Shown here: piece by piece, positions 45,617-57,440 of the stretch
Layout: every line of letters starts with the position of its first letter
Position numbering within the stretch: position 1 is the stretch's first letter
Source: Cocos nucifera
Taxonomy: Eukaryota; Streptophyta; Magnoliopsida; Arecales; Arecaceae
Length of the DNA: 64,000 nucleotides
Assembly: GCA_006176705.1 (NCBI GenBank)
Contig: QRFJ01002312.1
Span: forward strand, 93,755-157,754
Direction: 5' to 3'
Notes under the pieces: model-generated
Told to the model about the DNA's origin: nothing
Database searches by the model: none
The model's input: only the letters and a program-made list of their open reading frames with translations
Translations under genes and position numbers: made by a program

Positions 45617-48600
45617 TAAAGCCACTCGACACAGTATCTAATACCCATCTTGGACTTGTGGTTGTCCAACTCCTTTATTGCCAAGGCTTTAGTGAAGGGG
45701 TCGGCCAGATTCTCCTTTTCATTGATCTTCTAAAGATCGATGTCACCTCGATCCATGATCTCTCAAACTAGGTGAAAGCAGCATAGAATGTGCTTCGTCT
45801 GTTGGTGTGCCTTCAGTTCTTTAACCTGAGCAATGGCACCAGTGCTGTCGTAGTAGAGTAGGACCGAACTATCAAGGGAGGGTGTTACTCCGAGCTCGGT
45901 GATAAACTTTCTCAGCCACGTAGCTTTCTTTGCAGCATCTAATGTTGCCACGTACTCTATTTCGCAAATAGAGTCTGTCATAGTATGCTGCTTGGAACTC
46001 TTTCAGTAGATGGCTCCACCATTCAGAGTAAAGATATATCCTGACATGCTTCTATTGTCATCATGATCAGATTGAAAGCTGGAGTCTGTAAATCCCACAA
46101 GTTTCAAATCTGACTCGCCATAAACCAACCATTGGTTCTTAGTATTTCTTAAATACTTAAGTATGGCTTTAACCAATTTTTAGTGGTTTTCTTCAGGATC
46201 AGAGTGGTATCTACTCACTACTCCTAGTGAGTATGCCATATTTGATCTTGTACATGTCATAGCATACATGATAGATCCCACTATCAAAGCATATGGGACC
46301 TACTCATATGCTCTCTCTCTTTAGCAGTTGTCGGACAATCCTTCTTAGAGAGAAAAATTCTATGGCCTATCGGAAGATAGCCCTTTTTGGAATTCTCCAT
46401 ACTGAACCTCTTTAGCATAGTATCTATGTATGTAGACTAGGATAACCCAAGCATCCTCTTAGATCTATCTCTATAGATCTTCATCCCTAGGATGTAAGAT
46501 GCTTCTCTCAAATTCTTCATGGAGAACTGTAATGACAACCAGACTTTTATTCTCTAGAGTGCGGGGATGTCATTTTCGATTAAGAGAATGTCATCCACGT
46601 ATAAGAAAAGAAATACTATTATTGGATCATTTGCCCATTTGTAAATCCAGGGCTCTTCTTCATTCTTAACAAAGCCATATATTTTGATCATCTTATCAAA
46701 ATACATCTTCCAACTCCGAGATGCCTACTTCAATCCATAAATGGATCTCTGAAGTCTGCACACCTTGGACTCATCTATGGATGTGAATTCCTCAGGTTGT
46801 ATCATATATACCTCTTCAGTTAGCTCTCCATTTAGGAAAGTTGTTTTCACATCCATCTGCAAGATCTCATAGTCCAGATGGATAGCTATCACAAGCATTA
46901 TCCGAATGGATTTGAGCATTGCCATAGGAAAAAATGTCTCATCATAGTCAATACCATGACGTTAATGATACTCCTTGGCAACCAGATGGACTTTATAAGT
47001 CTCCACCTTTCTGTCTGTGCTCCTTTTTCTTTTGAAGACCCATTTATACCAATGGATTTAACCCCTTTGGGTGGGTTAACCAATGTCCACACATCGTTGA
47101 TCTTCAATGACTTCATTTTGGATTTCATTGCCTCAACCCATCTCTCAAAATCAGGTCTCTGCATAGCATCCATGTAGGTGATCGGATCCTCATCATTCTC
47201 ATCAAGTTTGATGGGATCACCATTCTAGACTAAGAAACCATAGTATCTATCTGGCTGATGCAGTACTCTATCGGATCGCCTTAATAGTGTAGGTACATTG
47301 GGCTCTAGACTTGATCTAATCAAATCTAGTTCTAGTTTAGCTATAGGTGTTGATTTTTCTACCTATTGAACTTCTTCAAGTTCAATCTTAGAGGCAACAG
47401 TTCCTTTACCAAGAAATTTTTTTTTCAAAAAGATTGCCTTAAGGCTTACGAACACCTTTTGTTCTTCAGCATGATAGAAATAGTAATCCTTACTTTCTTT
47501 AGGATATCCTATAAACACACACTTATCAGACCGAGGTTCAAGCTTATCCGTATGCAAATGTTTGACATAAGCCGGATACACTCCTAAATCCCATAGGTGT
47601 GAAGAGTGTAGGCCTTATGTCCCTAGTCTATATCTCATATGGAGCCTTTTAGCGATAGATTTACTCGGTAACATCTATTTAGATATATAACAAGTTGCAA
47701 CCTCAAGTGCATAACCCCAAAATGAAGATCAGGTAGATTAGCAAAACTCCATCATGGATCGAAACCATATCCAACAAGGTTCTGATTTCCTTCCTTTCAT
47801 GATACACCATTATGCTGTATGGTGTCCCAGGAGGAGTCCACTTAGTGAGAGAATCCCATTCTCTTCCTAGATATGTCAAAAACTTCACTTAGAATAGATA
47901 TTCACCTCCCTCGATCCAGATCCGAACAATTTTAATACTTCTTTCTAGTTTATTTTTCTACTTCACTTCGGAATCTTTTGAACATTTCAAATGAATCTGA
48001 CTTATGTTTCATCAGATAAACATATTTGTACCTGGATAGATCATCTGTAAAAGTTATGAAGTAGAAATATCCACCTCTAGCATCTATGCTCATTGGTCCA
48101 TATACATCAGTATATACTAAACCTAAGAGCTTAGTAGCTCTTTCATCCTTTCTAGTAAAAGATGATTTGGTCATTTTTTCAAGAAGACAGGACTCACAGG
48201 TTGGAAGTGATTCACAATCACTGACTTCAAGAATTTTCTCTTGGGTCAACATGTTTATCCTATTCTTGTTAATATGACCTAGCCTACAGTGCCATTGGTA
48301 GATATCAGAGACATTATCTAATTTAGGATGTTTTCTAGAAGTATACATTACACTAACAGGATGTGATAAAATATAAATATCATTTCTTTATTATTCTTGC
48401 ATTATTGTAACATCATTCATAATGATATCACAATAATCTTCTTTTATAGATAAATGATAACCTTCCTTAACCAAAAGGCTAACAGAGATTATATTCATCA
48501 GAAAGGAAGGACAATAATGACATTCATTTAAAGAAATGATATTAGTATTATGAATAAGCTGAACTATTCCCATAGCTAGAACTGGAACAGACCTTCCATC

Positions 48601-48954
48601 TCCAACATTCAGGAATCGCTCATTATTCTCAAATCTTCTACTAATTTGAAATCCTTGCAATGTATTGCAAATATGGACTGGACTTTCAGTATCTAATACC
48701 CAAGTAGAAGTATCACAAATAGAGAAATTATAAGGAGTTATCATATAACATCCTTGATCAGCAACTATTTGCTCATCTCTCTTATTCAGTCTGTTGGGAT
48801 CATGGAAATCACGATACTGAGGATAGTTCCTCTTCCAATATCCCTGCTTCTTACAATAAAAGCACTCCACCTGATCTAGGTTATTCTTGGATCTTATGTT
48901 TAAATTAGGCTTAGAGGCCCCCAGCAATAACCACTTCGTGCTGCAGAACAACAT
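45617..48954 (-). pseudogene. pol and zinc-knuckle part of gag of element H
   Basis: In order from 48954: zinc knuckle CFYCKKQGYWKRNYP (H and last C both changed to Y), protease LDTESPVHICN (catalytic DTG changed to DTE), pre-integrase/integrase 48348-47950 (YQWHCRLGHINKNRIN, CESCLLEK, GLVYTDVYGPMSIDARGG), integrase C-terminal part 47581-47363 with CVFIGYPKESKDYYFYHA, RT 47173-46500 with DVWTLVNPPKGVKSIG, MDVKTTFLNGELTEEVYM and YVDD (46590-46601), then RNase H to about 45630 with CEIEYVATLDAAKKATWL. Stops and frameshifts separate runs, but the order is intact. It is one of the best preserved copies. Loss of the DTG and of the Cys/His ligands makes it non-functional. Confidence 0.9.
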
Positions 48955-49010
48955 TCAACTTTCAATACTTATTATCGAAGTTGGGTCCCATAAGTTAATC
49001 ATTGTCCAAC
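48955..49010 (-). pseudogene. gag N-terminal stub of element H
   Basis: On the minus strand, text equivalent to DNDXLMGPNFDNKYXKLNV (about 49010-48955) joins straight to VLQHEVVIAG-like text upstream of the zinc knuckle, omitting the middle of gag. Compare D, which keeps it (6823-7345), and E, which has the same join (about 23703). Confidence 0.75.
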
Positions 49011-50580
49011 AGTGAATGAAACAATTGTGGTTAGGATTTAACTACATAAAGGAGAACCAAAAGCCTAATTAGTAATTGATTCATTAAACCTAAAGATTTG
49101 GACTTTAATCAAAAGATTTCTTCCACTATTTATTTGAATTGATAGCCTCTACCTCCAATCCGAAGAATTATCATAATTCCTTAGTAGGTACTAGAATCCA
49201 CATAAACTGTATATAAGCCCAACTTTGGTTGGCCCATCCATGTACATCTAAGAATGGATTCATAACCAATTATTTCTCCAAACAACTTTTAGTAATTAAA
49301 TTTTGCCCCAGCCCCTGATCAATTGGCTTTGGCCTTCTCAAAAAAAGGTCCAATTAGGTCCAACTATTATCATGATCATACTTGACCCATCTAACCAATG
49401 AATGATCAGGCCCAACTTTGGTTGGCCCACGTGACTATCATTTAGAAAGATGTATCCAAGAGATCATATAATGAATGATAATTCCATCAGTCGATAAGCA
49501 CCAGGCCTTTGGGCCTCCAATGATTATCCAACTGATGGACCCATTATCATCCACTTTAATGGGAGGCTATGATTCAGTTATCATATAACTATTTTATTTT
49601 AGAAACCTAATAATTTTAAAAAATTTATTTATAGAAGTAAGTAGGTCAGATTAACCAGCTTGTTATGATCCTCCCACTGACTTCACCAAGTCAGTTTAAG
49701 GGAGACTACTAACAGGCTAGTCAAGGACCACCTATCAGTCACCTGATTTATCTAAGCTAACATGGATAACTCAATTATTCCAAATAATTGATCAAACTCA
49801 ATCTCACCAAGAAGGCCAGGTAAGGTGAGGATTGTGGAGGGTCAGCCAAGCTTGCCTTAGATACCATCAAAATAGCTAGGTAATAGGCTGCCAATTAAAC
49901 AACCGATCATGTGCCAAACTTACCTTAGCAACAACTGATTTAATTATCTTAAGTAGATCAACTAATAGTTCAAGCTAGACCTTTGCCAAATCAAATTCAT
50001 TTGGTTCTTTGTTAAAAAGATATGGCTTGACCAACTACAACTATTGTTAATTGATCTAAAGCATTCTTGACCTAATCTAAGACACTAATTGGATAGATTT
50101 AGTCAATTCTCTAATTTAGTCTATTCTTTAATCTAACCTTAGGTCTAACCTAATTAATGGACCTAATCCCCACTAACCCATTAACCCAATGTGTTATAAT
50201 TCATTCATAGGATCTTTCAATTTATAATCTAGAACCTAATCAAATAACTTCTTAATTCTTAATTAAGTTTTTGGGCTGAGGGTTGGGATTTGGCTTTTCG
50301 AAAATGATTTTCATATTTATAAAATATTTTTATAACATGGTTCTATCAACCAAGTTATATGTTTGATTCATAATCAATATTCAAGTAAAATAAACATGAA
50401 ACTACTTTAGATCTAATCTAAAGAGGTTCATGTAATTGAAATAGTTTCAATAATAATCAATCATAAATCTTTCTAGATTTAAATAATTATTTCTATGAAT
50501 GATTAAAATTAGATTAAAATATTTTTAATTAGATCATAAAATCTCTTAGATCTAATCTAAAATTTTATGATCAATATTTT

Positions 50581-50665
50581 AGATCAGCACGTACTAAGAT
50601 AATTTTTTCACCATAAAGGGTAGACCTTATAGTAGGACAACCTTATGATAATCCATGCAATCTAA
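50581..50665 (-). other. Leader hairpin, H copy 2
   Basis: On the minus strand ACTATAAGG...CCCTTTATGGT (within 50632-50610) can form a 9-bp stem with two wobbles. The outer stem GCATGGATT with TAGTACGTGC is partly kept. Confidence 0.5.
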
Positions 50666-50754
50666 AATATTTTATTTTCAGATCTAAAATTATTTTAAAT
50701 CTATTAAATTATAAATAAAATTAAATTAAATCTAATAAATTTATGATTAGAGTC

Positions 50755-50840
50755 AGATCATCATAAATTAGGATAATATTTTCACTATAAGGGGTAAACC
50801 TTACAGTAGGATAATCTTATGGTAGTTCGTGAGATCTAAA
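50755..50840 (-). other. Leader hairpin, H copy 1
   Basis: The inner stem is CTGTAAGG (minus, 50806-50799) with CCTTATAG (50792-50785). The outer stem is largely decayed. Confidence 0.55.
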
Positions 50841-50933
50841 TTTTTAATTTTAAATTTAATAATTAAATTATAAATTAGATATAATTTAAAAAATAATCTA
50901 AACATGCATAAAAATCATGTAATAAGAACCTAG

Positions 50934-50947
50934 GCTGTGATACCAAT
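50934..50947 (-). other. Primer-binding site of element H
   Basis: The minus strand reads ATTGGTATCACAGC, an initiator-Met PBS with one changed base (CAGAGC to CACAGC). Confidence 0.85.
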
Positions 50948-53433
50948 TGAAGGAACCAAATCTAGGATTTCATGGATAGATCTTAAAACTTTTTCAGGAT
51001 AAGACAACAAAAGACTTAAATAAATTAAATATTTATTTAAATAAATATATAAATATCTAGATCTCAGATCTATTATATGATCAAGGTATGATATTAAATC
51101 AAAAATTAAAAACATAAAGAAGAAGGAAAGGTTGATCACATCAACCTAGATCTATACTACAACTAATGCAGGTACGAAATCAATAGATCAGATCTATTAC
51201 CTATGCAAGTTAGACATTCTAACTTGCTGATCTGGGCTTGAGGATGAAGTTATGAGCTACACATGTGTCCAGTCTCTAGGAGTCATCTACATGAGCCCAC
51301 AAGCTCTGATCTAAAGTTCGATGCAGGAAATCAACACAGCATGCTAGTATCGTGCTGATCCTTCTTCGATAATCGATTCGATGTTTTCTTCTTCAAAATA
51401 TGGACTCTTCAAAATATGAGAAGGAAGAAGAGAGTTTTTTAATTTGAGACTCTCTTAAAAAAACTCAAAAGGAGAGATGAAGAATAAAACAACCCTAAAA
51501 GAAGACCCTCTTCCTTTTCTCTTTTCTCTCACCTAGACACCTAGTTTGGTGCCTATGGAACACTCATGCCCAAGGACCCTCTTCCTATAATTTTAGCATA
51601 CCCCAAACCTCTTCCAAAGCTCTATATTTTATAAAATAATTATGCTAAAATTCATCCAAAATTTATAGAAAAAGAAGAGTCCTTGTCTAGGTCAAAAACT
51701 AGACAAGGCAGGACTAGATTTGGCAAGTGGTTGCAGCGCCCAACTCTTGGGCACCCCTCCTCTGAGTTTTTTATGAATCCAGCAAGGGAGAATGCATAAA
51801 ATTCTCCTTTCTCACCATGGAAATAGTGGAGAAAAAATAGAAGAGAGGGTGGCACACAGGGGAGAGAAGATTTGGTCAACAAGGATTTTATCTCATAGAA
51901 TCCTAAAGCAAAAGTAACTCCACTTTTGACTTGGTCTTCCAACAAATTTTCTTATGAGAAAAGGAGGGAGAGAGGGGCATGCATGATGATCAGGGAGAGG
52001 AGATCTCATGCACAAATTAAAGAAAAATAGGCATGGGGAGTGTGGGCTAAGGTGGCGCAAGGTTAGGGAGTCCTAGTCACACTAGGACTCTAGTTTTGAC
52101 TTGGTCAAACAAGGTCTATTAACCAAATAAAATCAAGAGTAAACTAACTCAATTAAATAAGACCCTAAACCATTTAAAAGATTAATTAAATTAGATTAAA
52201 TTAAATTTAATTTTAATTTAATTTTTTAATCAAATTAGAAGATTGGGTTGATTCGAGTCCTAGTTAGACTCGGACTAGTTCTTCCTTGCACTTGGCTTAT
52301 CCAATAAGTGAATTGAACTTAATCCAATCAAGTTCAAACTAAATCTAATTAAATAATATTTAATTAGACTTAATCTCAATCCTTTGGTTTAATCAAATTA
52401 AGTAAATTAGTAATCCAATTGCTAATCGATCCTCCTGCAACACTTGCACTAGGTTAAACACCAATCGTATTGATTGTTTAACCCTAGAATGATTCTTAAT
52501 CGTTGATCAACCATTCAATCAGATCATGAGCTCTAATATGTGTAACCTCAGAGGTCTGTACCTAAGTCGATAGTATAGAAATAGATTTCTATACCAATCG
52601 AAGTGACTATCTAGCAATGGTATCCGACGGTCAGATAGGTCAAATGTGTAGAACAACATCCTTAGAACCCATGTGGTATGTTTCATTATAAATTCATCCT
52701 CTTGACCAAAATGCTCATAGGATACCTCAGAGTTCAACTATCAACTCTGATCAGGTTGTCCACATTGTATTTCAAAATATCAAATTCATCTGATGGATTA
52801 CCCTGGCAAAGGTTTTGCTATATTGAAATACGGTGATACATTCTTCTCCAACTCTTGGAGTGGTCAATCCCATCTTGATCATACTCTAACTTCGTAAGTA
52901 CTTGACTGCATCTAGAAGTCTTCCATTACTAAATTAGAAATTCAATTAGTCTGGTACCAAAGCATAGTGAGTTGCTTACAGGTCACTAAGATAATCTTAG
53001 GTCAAAGGGATACTTATACCTATATCCCATCAGAGACATTCTCCATAGTAGAATGGTCTGGAGTTGATCATATTCAATGATAATGTACCTATATATCTCA
53101 TCTATATGCTATACCAGTGTCTCCACACTCCTTGGTTAAGAGGATAACTAATCTATATGGCATACAGCAACCTATGCTCGATAGATGCTATCATCCTTAT
53201 TAACAGCCTATCATTTGGTCGTGAATAAATTTAAGAACTAATTGATAAATCCTCTCTTTATTGAAGCTAAATAGTCCTAAGGAATTCATCACAATAATGG
53301 AGTTCGTTAGAAGATGAATACTTATGATGAGAAATGCCAAAAATATATTTTATTTATTAATGAATATTTATAAATATAAAGTAGCTCAACCATCAACAGG
53401 CTGATGATTGGCTTTGGGATACATTTTCCAACA
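50948..53433 (-). repeat. 5' LTR of element H
   Basis: In plus orientation it starts TGAAGGAACCAAATC and ends ACATTTTCCAACA, 2486 bp, colinear with 43136-45602. Confidence 0.92.
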
Positions 53434-55575
53434 TGATAACCATAGGCCAGGATTCTAAGAATGTTGCTTTATATATATTCGACCTATCTGGACGTCGGAT
53501 ACCATTACTAGATGGTCATTTTGATTGATATAGAAATTGATTCCTGTGCTATCAGATTAGGTTCAAACTTATGAGGTCATACACATAAGAGGTTGTAACC
53601 TAATCAAATGATTAATAAATGATTTAGAATTATTCTAAGGTCAAACAATCAATATGATTGATATTTGACCTAATACAAGTATTACAGGAGGATCAATTAG
53701 CAATTAGATTGCTAATTAGCTCAATTCAATTGAACAATTAGGCTAAGATCAAGTTTAATTGAATTAGATTCAATTAGAATTAGTTTAGATTTAATTTGAT
53801 TAAGTTTAATTAGTTTATTAGATAAGCCAATTGCAAGGAAGAACAAATTCTTATTCAATTAGAACTTGAGTGCACTTAATTTTCAATTTGATTATAAATT
53901 AAAGTAGATTTAAGTTTGATTAAATCAAATTTAATTAGAATACTAATTGGATTATGATTACCTATTAAATAGTTTGACTCAAATCTAATTAGAAAAGGAT
54001 TTAATTTGGTTTGACCTAGTCTAAAGAGAAGAGTCCTAGTTAGACTAGGACTCCTCTCTTCTCCCTTGCGCCATCTAAGGAATAATCCCACGCCCCATAT
54101 ATTTAATTCTAGATACTTTTATGAGTTTCTCCATGCCTAAAAGAAGCTCTCCATGACTCATTTCTGGTTTATTTTGGAATAATTTTGAATTGGTCAAAAT
54201 TGGGAAGTAGTTGTGCATATAATCCTATTTGATAGAGTCCCTTCCATCCAAAACTCCTCCTTCTTTTGAAATATTCTCATGCACACCATTATTTTTTCTT
54301 GCCCCTTTTTCCCCAAGTTTGTGTGTGGACTTGCTGGTTCTCAAGTCTAAAATTTAAGGGGAGGCATCCAAGAGTTGGACGCCCCCTTAACTACCTTATT
54401 AGAATCCCTAAAAACTATGGATTTGACCTAGTCCATGCCTTTTCTTTTGGGGTGCCTCTTTTGTTGTGTTTTGAATGTGAGAAACTAGGGATTTTCACCA
54501 TGAGAAACAAAAAAAAGAGATGAAAGGAGGTGTTGAAGGATGTGGCGCTAATTATTTTGGAGGAGGACTTTTATTAAGACATTAAAGGTTGATGTCTTGA
54601 AGAGAAAAAGGAAAGAGAAGATTGTCTTCTATTGTGGTTTTCTTATAAAATTTTTTTCCTTTCTTTTTATATGATTTTTCTATGAGAAAAATTTGAGAGA
54701 GAGAGGGAGAGGACATGGAAGATGAGTGGTCCAAGAAGTTGGGGCATGGTGGTCCTCTTTGGACATGATCAGATCATATCCTGATGAGAGAAGAAGAAGA
54801 GAAGAAGGTCTTCTCTTAGGGTTTCTTTGAGAATCCTTCTTCTCCAATTTTTATGAGATTTTTCCATGAGAAAAATTAGAGGGTAATAGATCTGGAAGCA
54901 TGAGAAAATTTTAGAGAAGAGGGTCTCCTCTTGTCCTAGCATAGAGATGTTTCAAGACATTAACGGTTGATGTCCTGAAATAGAAGATCTATCTTCTCTT
55001 AGGACAATTTTCTTAGCCTTTTTATTTTCTAATTTTTGGAGATCCAAGGATTGGATTTTTCTATTAATCCACCTTGTATTCTTTATCTCTTGCAGTGTCC
55101 AAGAGATCCAAAGAATATTTTTTTATTAACCATTAGGAGAGATCTACAAGAAGCTAGCATTTCCAGTGGATCTTCGTTCGATGAACCTCCGATCTGTATT
55201 GCAATCTCGTATGGACTATCTATAGAGACCGAACATGTGTATGGCTCCAAGCAATAAGGACAACAATGAAACTCAACTGTGGTGTTCTTGACCTGTGCAA
55301 AGGTAAGAGATAAGATCTCTTTACTGATTTAGATATGATCTAGGGTATCTAAAATTATTCTAGATCTAGGTATTGATTTGATCAATACCAACCTTTCATA
55401 TTTTATTTTTCTAATATATTTTTGCATCATGGCATGTTGTAGATCATGGATGTAGGGTTTAGTGATCAGATCACATGCATATTATAGGTTAAATTATTTA
55501 ATCTATGTCTTCTGCTACTTGTAAATTCAAAAAAGTTTTGAAATATATGCATGAAACTCTGCATCTTTTTCAACA
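53434..55575 (+). repeat. 3' LTR of element E, piece 3
   Basis: It starts with the second copy of H's target site (TGATA, 53434-53438), continues the 5' LTR text from about 19453, and ends TTTTTCAACA. CTCGT (55576-55580) follows. Open frames inside (54266-54523 and 55036-55257) are LTR sequence. Confidence 0.92.
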
Positions 55576-55580
55576 CTCGT

Positions 55581-55706
55581 AACCAAGGAGTGTGCAACAT
55601 TGGTATGGTATATAGGTGAGATGTAGGAGTACATCATCATAGTGACTCACCTACTAAGTGCACTATTGTCAAGAGTAACTTGTAAAGGAAATGGACATGA
55701 GTATCC
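55581..55706 (+). repeat. LTR of element G, second piece
   Basis: Resumes the LTR interrupted at 18696 with 'aaccaaggagtgtgcaacattggtatgg'-like text and stops at the start of A2. It contains a deletion relative to related LTRs around 55640. Confidence 0.7.
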
Positions 55707-57440
55707 TGTTAGATATATGTGCCCTAGAAGCCAGAATTGGCTAACACTTGTAATACACTTCTAGAGGCAAAATTATAATTTTGACCATAATCAATGAAAT
55801 GGGTTATTTTCTATCACATATGTGTATTTAGTATCTGTGATACATCCTTTGAGTTAATGGTAATGATAATTCATATTTTCAAGAGTTGAAAATTTAAGAC
55901 ATGAATAATCATTGTTAACTCATAAAATGCTTCCGACCACAGGATCATCACGAGGATGGTGATTGATCCGAAAGGTTCGTGTACAATCGCTTCTTTTTAG
56001 TAGATGAGTCTTGAGTCTATGGTGTGGAGACACCAGAGCGAGAGTATAAGTACTCGTTAGAAAATGAGGGCACTGAGCGTGACCATCACGAGTAGACATT
56101 AGGAAGTCTACCTTCTCATCAATGATTGACTCGATGCTGCAGTGGTGAGTCTGGTTCTTTGACCTGAGATACATCGGTAGTTCACCTTGAGGGTGTTATA
56201 GTTTGACTACACCATAACTCGATCTCCTAGCCATTCGAAACCCTGAGGTGTATGTTGGCTATAGCATGTTCATTGTAAGAATTGGATTGCATCAAGATGG
56301 AATCTATCTACCTCGGTGGTAGAGGAGCAGCCCTATAATGATCATGAGAATCAAGTCTAGAAGCCCATGGCCATGGTAGAGTGAAATAATAGAAAGAGTT
56401 TCTATTTAGGTTTTTCACATCGGACTTGAATCGAATGATTACATATATGATAGAATCTAGGGTTTGACAAGTTCACCTTAACCCTAATCTGATCGGGGCT
56501 CAAGATAAAAGAACTTAATCACACAGGTAGCTGCACCAAGAGGTTTGCATTCAGCTCTGATGGATTGCCACCATATACTGCTAGGTGTTCACTGATGGAT
56601 TTGAGAGCAATTAGATGATTTAGATGATCGATCATTCTAGCTGTTCGAATCAAAAGAGTTCTGATCCATCAAAAGGAGTTTCGATGATGTCGATGATAGA
56701 GATCATGACATATCCTATTACCATCAGAACTAAATCTAACTGAGTCACACAAATAGATTTGAATCTGGTGATCATCATTGAATTGATCCAGTTCAATTGA
56801 TCTGAATGAGATTCAATTAGGTTCAGAAAATCATGCTAGCACTCGATTGAACCTAACGTTCTTTTTTTACTTCATAAAATAGTTGTCCTGACTGAGCTAA
56901 AGAGTTTGTGCTTGATCAGGAGGCCTTTCATTGGTCTGAAACTTGGGGCATGTCTAGGTTCAAAAAAGGTATCTAGTTGTTCTAAGATAATAACCTGACT
57001 TTTTTGGTCAACCTTACCATTTTCTCATCCTTTGACTTTGGTTCAAGTTGACCTTTTGACTGATCAAATATTTCGATTCAATTGATACTTTGAACTTTTT
57101 GCCCACGTATCACATAACTATTGGAAGCCTTGTGGAAGGCTTGTCCCCCTACCAGAGCTGGCAAGGAAGGAGGGCGCATTGCCAAGGGGTCGGCGTGCAC
57201 CCAAGTTTGAGGCGGCTTCAGGAGTCCCTGTTGGATAGGAACTCCCATCTCCATATTAGATTCCGATTTAGACTCCTCCTTAGAACCAACTTTGAACTGG
57301 TCTTAGGGCACCATCTAGATGATCCAAAGGACTCTATTTCCACCAATCAAATTTTAGAATCTTGATTTCACAAAGGGTGTGATTGTTGGGAATGAGAGGA
57401 GTTGGATCACGCATAGTCTAAATATAAGACCCTACGACTC
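55707..57440 (+). repeat. Truncated family-A LTR, A2
   Basis: It starts TGTTAGATATATGTGCCC and follows the A LTR for 1.73 kb, ending at the position of the TATA region (ctaaatataagacc). There the LTR of A3 begins. It is more similar to A3 than to A in shared variants such as the 'catcaagatggaatctat' segment. The remainder of A2 is presumably beyond A3 outside the window, or lost. Confidence 0.85.

Larger units (their letters stand above)
49011..50933 (-). other. 5' leader of element H with two hairpins
   Basis: About 1.9 kb, colinear with the E leader. Hairpin copies lie at about 50755-50840 and 50581-50665. No coding frame is recognised. Confidence 0.75.
43136..53433 (-). mobile_element. 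Copia retrotransposon H (same family as D/E), near-complete
   Basis: On the minus strand: 5' LTR (53433-50948), PBS, leader, gag-pol, PPT and 3' LTR (45602-43136). It is flanked by CGGTA (43131-43135) and TGATA (53434-53438), which differ by two transitions. LTRs are 2486 and 2467 bp. Excision rejoins the E LTR at 'attatacggta|accatagg'. Its gag lacks the same central block as E. Confidence 0.92.
18697..55575 (+). mobile_element. Copia retrotransposon E, split by B and H
   Basis: E consists of a 5' LTR (18697-21582), PBS, leader, decayed gag-pol (23651-26160) and a 3' LTR in three pieces (26186-26559, 42756-43135, 53439-55575). The pieces sum to 2891 bp against 2886 bp for the 5' LTR. The flanking target-site duplication is CTCAT (18692-18696) and CTCGT (55576-55580), differing by one G-to-A transition. 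It sits inside the G LTR. Its gag lacks the central region. Confidence 0.9.
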
